Source: Chaenocephalus aceratus (taxonomy: Eukaryota > Chordata > Actinopteri > Perciformes > Channichthyidae). From it: a stretch of DNA of 64,000 bases. The notes beneath the pieces are model-generated. The model was not told the DNA's origin. It saw only the letters and a list, made by a program, of their open reading frames with translations, and ran no database searches. Numbering within the stretch: position 1 is the stretch's first letter; each line of letters begins with the position of its first letter. The DNA lies in the NCBI GenBank assembly GCA_023974075.1, contig JAMFTG010000333.1, positions 1 through 64,000 of the forward strand, written 5' to 3'. Shown piece by piece: positions 23,957 through 34,654 of the stretch. The position numbers were made by a program, and so were the translations under genes.

Positions 23957-24400
23957 TACATCCTGTTGAGCAGAATCTACAGTTTCCAGTATTTTCCGTT
24001 TCGTAAAATGATAAAATACGGCGAAGATATTAAAATATGTGCTTCCATTATTCATACTTCTGAAATATATCTGTATTAACTTTATATCATCGTATGTCGG
24101 TGTTTATTGGGTATTTTTTGCATGAAACAAAGACTGGCATATAGTTTCAAGCCAGTACTTTCGACAGAAATACACATATACATCCTGTTGAGCAGGATCT
24201 ACAGTTTCCAGTATTTTCCGTTTCGTAAAATGATCAAATATGGCGAAGATATTCAAATATGTGCTTCCATATTTCATACTTTTGAAATGTATTAACTTTA
24301 TACTTTATATCATCGTATCTCCGTGTTTACTGGGTCTTTTTGCATGAAACAAAGGCTGGGATATAGTTTCAAGCCAGTACTTTCGACAGAAACACACGGC
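23957..24400. repeat. 222-bp tandem duplication
   Basis: TACATCCTGTTGAGCAG starts at 23957 and again at 24179; the two units share TTTCCAGTATTTTCCG and AAGCCAGTACTTTCGACAG with scattered substitutions and one small indel. Confidence 0.92.
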
Positions 24401-24769
24401 AATGTTGTCCGGACTGTTGTTTTTATGCGGCACCGGCTTGAACAGGTCATGTGATCTGATCACGCCGGCGTGACGGTCCACTCCAAAGGGTTAATATTAA
24501 ATACATATAAGTATTTTTACAACTTGTATTTAGAAATACTCTGTTGTAATTATTGATGCATACATGTGTTCATCCATTCAATGTGGCATCTGCTATAATG
24601 GGGTTAATGTATGATATTACTTAATAATACAATACATTATAATATATGATATGATAATTACATTTTAGTTTTATTCATTTCTTATTTCATAGTTTCTCAT
24701 TATTATTATTATTTTTTATCGCTCATCTTATTTTTGATTTTATTAATCTGTGAATCTGTGCTATCCTGT

Positions 24770-24848
24770 TTTTCACTCTCACCCTGTTGCTGTTTGAACT
24801 ACTGAATTTCCCCACGGGATTAATAAAGGTCCATCTTATCTTATCTTA
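24770..24848 (+). repeat. LINE/SINE-type 3' tail
   Basis: GAATTTCCCCACGGG and ATTAATAAAGG followed by (TCTTA)n, a common fish retroelement 3' end. Related wording appears at 17175-17215 and 17455-17485. Confidence 0.65.
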
Positions 24849-25131
24849 ATGTATAAGTTGATTTACTTCAATCTACTGTACAATATTACAGGAAATATAC
24901 TGCATAAAGCAAACTATATACTTTATTTGATCTAAAATATTGATGTTTCTACAACACCCATTGTGTATTTTGTGAATGAAGCGCCATCTCATGGTTAAAT
25001 CCTGTAATTGAACAAATGGGGAAATTGGGCAACGCCCTCTAGCAATTTGGCAACACCCCCAGCCACTGGCATCCGCTGGGCTTTTGACTGGGACACACCC
25101 ATTTGAGTCTGATCTGGAGTGCTACATCTGT

Positions 25132-25959
25132 ATCAAGTGTTAACCCAATAACTAGGACAGCTCTGAAGGCCAAGGGTCAGAGAGAGAGGGTCACACTCTC
25201 CGGCTGCAGAGGGCACCCCCAGCCACGGGCAAGGAGGCACGAGGTCGTTCGAGATGAGAGGATTCTAATCTTCAACTTTTGATGGGATGGGATGCTTCTT
25301 CATCTTTCTGCTCAGACAACTCTGCAGGACGAGCGATGGCTTCAGAGGCTCCATGTTTCTTGGAGGGGCAGATGTCTTCCTAAACATCTCCCATCACGGG
25401 GCGGGGCATCTGGATGTGCTACTTGGAATAGGCTCTGCTCTCAAGCAGATAGCAGAAGGAATGCAGGCAGATGAGCCTCTGGTTCACTGGGAGATCATAA
25501 AGTGCTCACTGAATGAGCCACAAAAAGCAGAGCAATTGGGGGGGGGTTTGAAATATGGTCCTCTGGTGAAGAAGAGTTTTGAGCCAATCAGCACCTCAGT
25601 GCTAATCTACAGTATCAGGATGCCTTCACACACCAGACATTCTGTGTCATAAAGAAAGGAGGAGAACGAGTCAGGACGACATGTTTTTTCTAAGCTCTTG
25701 TACAAAGATAACATTTGAATTGAATGACCAGATGATTACAGATGTACAATTAATGATTGTTTTTATATATCCGATGAACAGATATGTGTTAAATAGTGGT
25801 GACAAATATATTTTGTCAGATCAGATTACACTTTCACACTAAACAAAATAAATTAATTGATATTTTCAGATTTATAAGGTATTGAATAATAAGATATTTA
25901 TAATATTATAACAGACAATGTTACTATCCTTAATCATTACCAGGTAAAATGTACAACGA
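25132..25959. other. unassigned, contains a 121-codon open frame at 25287-25652
   Basis: The plus-strand frame 25287-25652 encodes a peptide with no motif I know (it includes ISHHGAGHLDVLLGIGSAL and HWEIIKCSLNEPQKAEQL). No splice sites, promoter or repeat partner were seen. I list it as unassigned, not as a gene. Confidence 0.3.
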
Positions 25960-26438
25960 GGAAACCAGATTACCAGGTTCCAAATCCAGGCGCTACTGCA
26001 TGCTAAATTTAGATAGAAAAACAAATTTTCTATCCACTCCACTTAAACACTCAGGAGGTGATGTAGATTTTTCAAAAAAAGGCCTTAATCACTCCTTTTA
26101 AACGAACTAAAACTAATTCTGCAGTAAGTTTAATGTTAGACTACGCACATGAACGTAATATTAGCAACTGTTGGCTGTGCCAAAATATGCCAGAATCCAT
26201 GCATTCTCCCATGTTTAGCCCAATTCCTTTCACAAAAGTGGATTATAAATTAGTCAGCTGGAACGACATTGACTCTAGGATTAGCGATGAGGCTGAGGAC
26301 TGCTACACTCCTTCTTATCCAACAGACTCTGATAAACCGTTACAGTACGAGGGTCTGGTCTCTCTCATTGTTGAGACAGCAAATAAAAATTACCTGCCTG
26401 ACGGTTTCAAACGAATAGATGTTTTGATTTTTCCTTGA
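25960..26438 (+). pseudogene. endogenous-retrovirus envelope-like fragment
   Basis: The open frame 26133-26438 and the broken sequence before it resemble the surface-subunit part of a fish retroviral envelope: an N-glycosylation sequon (NIS) directly before a CWLC motif at about 26166-26177, followed by a proline-rich segment. The CxxC in CWLC form is known from gamma-type surface subunits. No transmembrane subunit, fusion peptide or LTR is next to it, and upstream frames are interrupted. It is a short, non-functional relic; the assignment depends mainly on the sequon-CWLC pair. Confidence 0.4.
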
Positions 26439-26582
26439 ATAAAGAACAGATGTTTTTTGATTTTTCCTTCCTCAGGTTGTTACAATAAAATGTCTGACTT
26501 TTCCTTTTCAGATTTTGAACAAATGTATTTGAATAAAATGTATGTAGTAAAGTGCCTTACTCTTGAATAAGTGTATTGAATA

Positions 26583-26618
26583 GGGGTGTAACGGTATCCG
26601 TATTCGTCCCGTACCGTC
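26583..26618 (+). mobile_element. hAT end fragment
   Basis: TAGGGGTGTAACGGTATCCG and the CCCGTACCGTC that follows are typical of one terminus of a fish hAT family. It is cut at once by the L1 sequence, with no partner end found. Confidence 0.5.
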
Positions 26619-26984
26619 ATGCGAATCTTCTTTGATCATGACTTTGCCTTTAAAGTAAGACAACAAAGAGCCTTGTACAGACCTATCAGAGATCAACTTA
26701 AGGCCAACAATATGAAATCGCACATCTTGGCCCCGGCAAAATTGAAAGTTTTCAGCGAAGATGGGACCACACAGACATATGGGAATCCAATAGCTGCGGG
26801 GAAGGCTCTCGTAGAATGGGGTCTGGTAGTTGGTGTGCCCCCACCGCGTGACCAAGATACTCGGAGCATGGAACGGGACACCGGGCAGCGACAACGATGG
26901 GAAGTGGATAATAAACAACGGAGCAGTCGGAGCATTACTGAACTGGTACAGGAGGCAGAGAAGAACCTTGGCATATGTGAGTGA
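26619..26984 (+). pseudogene. L1 ORF1 C-terminal (RNA-binding protein) fragment
   Basis: The frame reads FFDHDFAFKVRQQRALYRPI, a few residues, then KANNMKSHILAPAKLKVFSE with GNPIAAGKALVEWGL after it. The block R-x(5)-P-x-x-x-x-L-K ... PAKLKV ... A-x-x-x-L is the C-terminal domain of L1 ORF1p, the RNA chaperone that coats LINE RNA. The coiled coil and RRM that should precede it are absent. The remaining tail is basic and low in complexity. The fragment cannot act alone. Confidence 0.7.
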
Positions 26985-27228
26985 AAACAGTATGCAGATC
27001 ACGGTTGAAACGGCTATTATGCTTCAGAACTGTGGTTAGTCTTTCTCGCATGTATGCCTACTTATGTTCATTAAGGATAACCGTATGAGCCTGGTTAGAG
27101 GCTTTATTTATGTTTTCCTTATTAGACAAGAAACCCTTTACGGCATGGAATGTTTGTTTTTGTTTTCTGCTTCATTTTTTGATTATTCTCTTGGTTTAAG
27201 CCCATCTTCTTCTTCGATATATATATAT

Positions 27229-28221
<993 letters not shown>

Positions 28222-28440
28222 ATATATATATATATATAGAAAGTACATTGAAAGGGGTTGTGACCGCAAAAATGCCAATTAACTCCATGCCAAATGAAAT
28301 ACTGGCATGTTATATTGTTTTTGTGATTTATGTGTATGTCAGTAGGTGTTATATGTTTTTTAGGTTTACAGTTTTGGGTCCTTATCAAGTATTTAAAAAA
28401 GGTTGACGAAGTTATATCACTCATTTTAGATGATACATGT

Positions 28441-31391
28441 ACTAGTACTACGATTGCAACTTATAACTGTAACGGCTTGGCTAATGTCTCTAAAAGAAAT
28501 GAAGTTTTTACTTGGTTAAAAACAATATTAAAAATATTTGTGTGCAGGAAACGCATTCTAATTTGGAAAACGAGTTGAAATGGAAATCAGAATGGGGTGG
28601 AGATATTTATTTCAGTCATGGCACTACTAATAGTAGGGGTGTTATGATTATGTTTAAAAAATAAATTCAACACTTCGTTCATTCTGTACAAACTGATGAG
28701 GATGGAAGGTGGATTATGAGTAGGTGACAGTGGATGACTTGCACGCAAATATCATTAATATATATGGGCCAAATGATGATAATCCAAACTTTTTCGAGGA
28801 GATCCATAAAGTTATCTCATCTCTAAAAAATAACTAAAATATTATAGTTGGAGATTTCAATACAGTGTTAAACATAAGTAAGGATCGTACAGGTACTCAT
28901 TCTTTTAATAATCACCCACAGGCCTTAAATGAAATCCAACAACTCAAGGCATCCTTAGATTTAGTGGATATTTGGAGACAAACAAATCCAAATTCAAGCA
29001 GGTACACATGGCGCAGGGGACAACAAGCCAGTCACATTGACTACTTTCTTATCACCTTTTCCCTGGTTCACAAAGTATTAAAATGTAGTATTGGTGAGCA
29101 ATTAAGATCTGACCATGCCATCGTAGCACTGCAAGTTATTACAGCAGAATATCCCAGAGGTGTTGGTGTTGGAAATTCAACCTGTCACTTTGAAATGATA
29201 CAGATTTTATTGAAGAAACTAAATAACTAATCAAAGATTTTTTTCAAATGTAATAATCATTCATGGGACCCTCACAACGTCTGGGAAGCCTTTAAGTGTG
29301 TTTTTAGAGGACACACTGTTAAAATGGGGTCATGGAAACTAAAACAATAAAGGAGAAGGGTCTAATAGAGGAGGTGAATGAATTGACTAAAACGTTGGAT
29401 GAAAAGCAATCGTTATGCATAGAAACAACTTATTTGATAAAAAATAAACAACTCGAACATTTCTACTCGGAGCGTGTGAATGGTATCATTTATAGATCCC
29501 GTGCCACATGGATGGAAAAAGGGGAAAAGTGCACGGCTCATTTTTTAGGACTCAACCAAAGAAATTCTGCCAAAAAACCATTATGAGCCTGAATACGCCA
29601 AATGGTACTTTACTCACATCTCCACAGGAAATATCAGCTGGAGAGGTGGATTATGTTGAAACCTTATATGCTCTGGCTCCAGAGTCTCCTGTAGGATCCA
29701 ATATTGAGTTATTTTTTCAAAAGAATGATGATCAGATACTGTCAGTAGATCAGCAACTAAGATGTGAAGGAAACATTTTAGAAGAATAGTTACTGGATGC
29801 TATTAATTCCTTCACTCCTGGTAAATCACCAGGGATTGACGGTATACCTGTTGAAGTTTATAAAAACCTTCTACACAGAAATTAGAAAACCTCTATTGGC
29901 ATCCTTTAACTACTCCTTTACATAAGGAATATTATCAGAGACACAGGAAGAGGGCATCATCACATTGTTGCTGAAGCAAGACCCAGAGGGGCATTACAAG
30001 AGTCCTGTTTGTATGAAGCTTTGGAGACCACTGACACTACTTTGCTGCGATACCCGCATTCTGTCCAAATCTGTTGCACGGAGAATCAAGATAGTAATTG
30101 GGAAAATAATAAAACATGATCAAACAGGTTTTTATAAAAGGGCGTTTTATTGGAGATAATATTCGCCATCTGCTTGATATGATAGATAATCATGAAGAGG
30201 ATGGAAAACCAGGACTTTATTATACCATTATACAGTGGGTGAAGGTTTTCTATAACCAACCTACCAGTCAAATAGTTAATAATGGATATTTATCAAAAAG
30301 CTTCAGCCTGTCCAGAGGCGTACGTCAAGGGTGTCCACTGTCTCCATATCTATTTCTATGATGCATTGAAACTCTTGCTCTCAGAATTAGAAACAATTCA
30401 TGTATAACAGGCTTAAGATCAAATGAGAAAATAATTCAACCTTGGAAAGGGAAAGCTCTCTCATTACAGGGAAAGATTACATTAATTAATGCTCTTGTGA
30501 TTCCCCAGTTTGTGTTTCTCTTAATTTCACTTCCCTCCACAGAGGCGTCTTTTTTTAAAAGCTTTGAACAACGAATGTTTAAGTTCATCGGGAATAATAA
30601 GCCTGACAAGATAAAAAGGCAATACATATATAATACACTTGAAATGTTCGCTGTATGGTCAGAAATGTGATTTCCTTCACTTTAACCAGCTGCTTTCAGC
30701 TATTCCAACTAACTGGAAACGTAAATTAAAAAAAGATGGAAACCGACAACAGGTCTGTACACCTCAAACAAGAAGTCAGAAATGGCTATCAAAAATGAAA
30801 ATGAATAAAATAATGTATAATCACTGTTTACAGAGCAAGGGCCCTACTGCTTTTCCTCTGTTCTTTCTGGGAAGAAGAATTTAATATTCTGATACCCTGG
30901 AAACCATTTTTTAGAACCATATACAAAACAACAATTGATTCCTATTCAAGAATCTTCCAACTGAAGATCTTTGACAAGATTATCGCTACAAAAAAACAAC
31001 TCAACACTTTTAATATTGAACCGTCACCACTTTGTAGATTCTGTGAGGAGGAAGAGGAAGACCAGATGCATTTATTTGTTTATTGTCCATACTTTGCAAG
31101 ACTGTGGACTGAAATTCAAAACTGGCTTAAGACACTTTATATTGATTTTGCATTTACTCCCTTTGGTCTTTTGTTTGGGCTTTTGGATGAGGACTGTTGA
31201 TGAATACAATTATTCTTCTGGCAAAGATACTTATTAAAGCTCAATCAAGGGGAAATCTGAATTTAAGGTGTGTGAAAAGTAGATTAAAAACTATTTATTT
31301 TGGAAAGGATGATTGCCACAAAGAATCAACACAACACACCATGAAATGGGAAACAATCAGCTCTAGCCAAGAGTGGGATAAAAAGGAATAA
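28441..31391 (+). pseudogene. L1 ORF2 (endonuclease / reverse transcriptase), heavily mutated
   Basis: Endonuclease blocks in order: IATYNCNGLANVSKRNEV (28452), INIYGPNDDNPNFFEEI (28756), IIVGDFNTVLN (28842-28874), HIDYFLI (29034) and SDHAIVALQ (29109). RT blocks: FTPGKSPGIDGIPVEVYK (29813), a box with LYYTIIQWV, and SRGVRQGCPLSPYLFL (30312-30359). The RT palm box that normally follows with two aspartates is not recognisable. Between the blocks there are many stops and frame changes, so this is an old copy. The C-terminal region runs through 30639-31391. Confidence 0.75.
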
Positions 31392-31578
31392 TAAATGCTT
31401 TTGATGATATTGGACTGTCAACCTATTTTTTGTTTTGTTTATGAAATGTTGAAGTGACCAACTTATGTTTTTATGTTTCATATGGAACTACTTGAGCAGG
31501 TCTCCCTTGAAAAAGAGATCAATGATCTCAATGGGATTCATCTGTATAAATAAAGGTTTGAAATTAAATGAAATGACA

Positions 31579-31862
31579 CTGGGGTTACGTAATGTAACCC
31601 AGCTTCTATGAGTATAGGCGCAGCCCTCTAAGGCTATCGCTATTGGGTAATCCCCACTGCACGTGTGCAGCACTGATAGACTTAATCCACGCCCACCTAT
31701 GACGTGGGCCCCACCTCCAGGCTCACTTCCGTATAAATAGGAAGTAGGCCCTACAATCCACTCCAACAGCTTTTCTTCAGCTATTCGCGGAGCCAGTGGG
31801 GCCCGAACCTTAGAGGGCTGCGCCTATACTCATAGAAGCTGGGTTACAGTACGTAACCCCAG
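31579..31862. repeat. DIRS terminal inverted repeat with promoter-like core
   Basis: 31579-31636 and 31805-31862 are inverted copies of about 58 bp with one or two mismatches, separated by about 168 bp. The spacer holds a plus-strand TATAAATA (31732-31739). A further partial direct copy (CCCTCTAAGGCTATCGC, ATTGGG) lies at 31890-31912. This matches the folded terminal organisation of DIRS elements. Confidence 0.8.
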
Positions 31863-32319
31863 TCTATTTCGTATAAGGCTTCGCCCTCTAAGGCTATCGC
31901 TATTGGGTTAAGGGCGAAGCAGGATGTAGTCCACGCCCCACTGGTTCCGTCCGTTACCAGAAGCACAAAACACACCTACTCAGTTAATAACCCATGTCCA
32001 TTTCGCCGTGTGTAAATGGAGCATCCCATTCCCAGGGAATATAGCATTAAAAAATGAATATTTCTCCATCAGGGAACGAAGGTAGGCTTACTCGGGCTAC
32101 CTGTCGTTTATAAAAAGTAGAGATCGAGTCTCACTTGTTAAAAACGATCAAGAGAGGGGAACAAAAGGCCGCTCTCTAAGTGCCGACAGGCAGGAGAGAG
32201 GGCATGCAATTGAAAACCCCGGACATTACTCATTCTGGCAGGCTATTCAGTACTGAATGTGTCAGAGAGGAATGGGAGACATCCCTCAAATACAAACGAA
32301 TAAAAGAACAGGGTGAAGA

Positions 32320-32793
32320 CTAAGATGCAGCAATGCAAATGTCTTCCACTGTCATTCCTCCGTGCAACGCAGCAGAAGTTGATATTCTCCTGGTGCTGTG
32401 CGCTTTAATATTTTCCGGGGGATCCAACCCAGAGGAGACATATGCCTGTGACACAGCCTCACACAGCCAGTGTGACAGGCGCTGTGCAGATAGAGGCTGC
32501 CCTACTGAGCGCTCTCTGTAATGCACAAACAGACGCTGGGATTTGCGTAAAGCAGCCGTGCCTGCAACATAGCATGCCAGCTCGCGCACGGGACAGAGGA
32601 GATGAGATGTGGCTTCCTCCCCTGATGTGTGAGGAGGAGGAAAGAAGCCCTCCAAGGTTATCACTCTCGATCTGAACGAGCTTGTGATCACCTTTGGCAT
32701 AAAAGCCGGGTTAGGGCGCAAAACAGCTGAGCTGCCATCTCCTTGGATCCGGAGACATGACGGAGCCACAGAGAGAGCAGACACATCACTCAC
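32320..32793 (-). pseudogene. DIRS tyrosine recombinase, C-terminal part
   Basis: A 157-codon minus-strand frame with AFMPKVITSSFRSRVITLEG, then LCPVRELACYV, SQRLFVHY, and the box AHSTRRISTSAALHGGMTVE. The H-x-x-R of tyrosine recombinases appears as HSTR. The nucleophile tyrosine, expected about 30 residues downstream, is beyond the stop at 32320, so the enzyme is cut short. In an intact element it would integrate a circular DNA intermediate without making target duplications. Confidence 0.75.
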
Positions 32794-33055
32794 CCTTTAG
32801 CTGATGTCAGAGCCAGGAGCAGCGCTACTTTGGCTGACAAGAACTTCAGGGGGACCTGATCTAAAGGTTCAAATGGAGCTTTACTCAGTGCGCGTAGCAC
32901 TAAGCCAAAACCCATTGAGGCGCCAAAGCGCGTGACACAGGTCTGAGTCTCTGTGCTCCTCGTAGAAAACGTTTTGTCAGAGGGTGACTAAACACCGTGC
33001 TGACACCAAACCTACGTGGCAAGATGAAATGGCAGCAGCATATGTTTCGACCGTG

Positions 33056-33386
33056 CTATAAGCCAATTCCTGTCCAGCAACAGCTGGAGGAACGACAGCA
33101 CGAGGCAGGGGGGCCAACGGGGTCCAGGCTTCTCCCTGCACACCACACGGAACATTGTCCATTTGGCTGTGTAGGATGTGTGTTCAGCAGCTGCGCTGAT
33201 CGAACACCTCCCTGGCGATTTATGTAGGCCGCCGCTGCTTTGTTGTCTGTTTGAATCAACACAGGTTGATTGTACAGCAACGGGACGAAGTGCTGGAGCA
33301 CTTTCCATACGGAGAGTAATTCCAGCACGTCTATATGGAGAGACATGTGACCCGGCCACTGTCCCCCCACTGCCTGCGACATGCAC
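33056..33386 (-). pseudogene. DIRS RNase H domain
   Basis: The minus-strand frame contains HIDVLELLSVWKVLQHFVPL followed by VLIQTDNKAAAAYINRQGG. The glutamate of LEL and the aspartate of TDN are the catalytic pair expected for a DIRS RNase H. It lies downstream of the RT piece and upstream of the recombinase, which fits the element. The frame breaks on both sides. Confidence 0.72.
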
Positions 33387-34129
33387 GTTCCTCAGCCTGC
33401 GAGAGATGCGTCTGTGAACACTGCGGTGTGTGACGTCACTCTGCTCAGGGGCACCCCCACTGACGTGGAGATTTTTCCCGTGGGTTCAATCCAAACCCAC
33501 GGAAGGAGGAATGTACACCATGCGTCTCCTCTGACGCACAGGGTCAATACGCAGGCAAATAAACCACCTCTGGAGTCTCCTCACTGTGAAGGAGACCCAG
33601 GGGGATCACCACGTGACCAGCTGATATCATGCCTAAGAGCTGCATCACGGAGAGGGCCGTCACCGCCCCGCGGGGTGTGACGCGCCGGAGGAGAGCTGTC
33701 CGAGCTGCTTAAAAACCAATAGGTTTTTAAAGACAGCCGGTTTATGCAGCGAGCCATGATGCCTATAACCGACAGGTTAGGGGCATCCGGCTTACCCGGT
33801 GGGCCTTGCTGCTTATTATTATCCATCTGTCCATCGAACACGCACGTCGCCACTCTGAGTAATACTCTGAGAGCGCGCGACCTGCTCTGGATGTGCTGTG
33901 GTTGTCATGGTGACGAGCCACGTCAGAGCCCTCGCCGCCGTTGCCAGTGAAGCAACCCAAGAGGGGGGCCTCCACACGCTGCATCTCACACCGGCTCTCA
34001 TCCTGTCTCTGTTTAGGAGAAGGCTCGTAAACTGGACATTGAGGCGCGTTCACGCTCAACCCTGCTGAGGAATGAGCGGAGGTGTGTGCAGTGCTATTCA
34101 CACAGTGCGTAATAACAGCCCTGGGCTCA

Positions 34130-34500
34130 TTACGACCGTGTGTAGTATAGGCACATCTGGGACAGAGGAAAAACCGTGCTGCCTGCTAACCGACAGGTTA
34201 ACAGCTGCACCGGAGGAGAGCTGTCACTTTCTCCATTCTCTGCTATGAGAGTCGCGCTCTCATGCGGGCTGAGTTCAATTCCACTCCCAGTTAAATGTCT
34301 GGGAGGGAAGAGGACAGCTCTTCTTCCAGTTGATAATGAAACCCAAGCTTGACAGATGAGATACGAGCTGTATCGTCTGAAAAACCGCTTCCTCCCTGGA
34401 GCGAGCCAGCCACAGCTGGTCGTCGGGGAAAAATAACCCTCATCCCCATTCTGAGTAGCTGCTCCAACCGTCTCCACCCACTTTGAAAAAAGTGTGTGGA
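34130..34500 (-). pseudogene. DIRS reverse transcriptase, C-terminal fragment
   Basis: Two overlapping minus-strand frames share one domain: LEQLLRMGMRVIFP with AVAGSLQGGSGFSDDTARIS, and GIELSPHESATLIAE in the other. They read as the RT thumb/connection of DIRS elements, split by frameshifts. The palm with the catalytic aspartates should lie further upstream and is absent because the element stops at the hairpin near 34490. Confidence 0.6.
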
Positions 34501-34519
34501 GACGGTTGGAGCAGCTACT
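34454..34519. repeat. long hairpin, 31-bp arms
   Basis: 34454-34484 and 34489-34519 are reverse complements with a single mismatch and a four-base loop. It marks the exact point where DIRS similarity ends. Confidence 0.92.
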
Positions 34520-34654
34520 AGCAAAATAGTCATTATATACAGTCTTTAATTAACTATTAGTAGAGAATAACGAGTAATGAATATACTTTATAGGGATCCT
34601 ATTAATATCTAATAATGAAATTCAATAACATGCTTTAACCACTAGGTGTCCCTT
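34520..34654. other. no recognised feature
   Basis: AT-rich spacer between the DIRS and L2 copy A. Confidence 0.4.

Larger units (their letters stand above)
15585..25131 (-). mobile_element. TA-flanked TIR element with BEN-like exon, copy 1 (interrupted)
   Basis: Two observations define it. First, 15585-23550 matches 60711-64000 almost base for base once the hAT at 17605-22238 is removed. Second, the left edge CAGATGTAGCGCTTC has an inverted partner ending at 25130 (GGAGTGCTACATCTG); over 27 bases about 20 match, including an in-register TCAGAC. Both outer edges sit next to TA (15584-15585 and 25131-25132), suggesting a TA target duplication. Without the insertion the element is about 4.9 kb. 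It holds a BEN-like exon on the minus strand (22569-22893), a 20-bp-unit minisatellite, a 222-bp tandem duplication and LINE-type tails. No transposase core is recognised. A segmental duplication is the alternative, but it would not explain the inverted ends. Confidence 0.6.
31579..34500 (-). mobile_element. truncated DIRS-type retrotransposon
   Basis: On the minus strand, pieces of reverse transcriptase (34500-34130), RNase H (33386-33056) and tyrosine recombinase (32793-32320) follow in the order known for DIRS elements, which use a recombinase instead of an integrase. The 3' end carries a large inverted repeat (31579-31862), the expected terminal/internal complementary structure. The 5' part with gag and the RT N-terminus is missing; the break coincides with a 31-bp-arm hairpin. 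All frames are interrupted. Confidence 0.82.

Noticed and set aside
32333..33680. Several plus-strand frames of 60-100 codons
   Set aside because: Antisense of the DIRS recombinase, RNase H and RT, which carry the real motifs on the minus strand.
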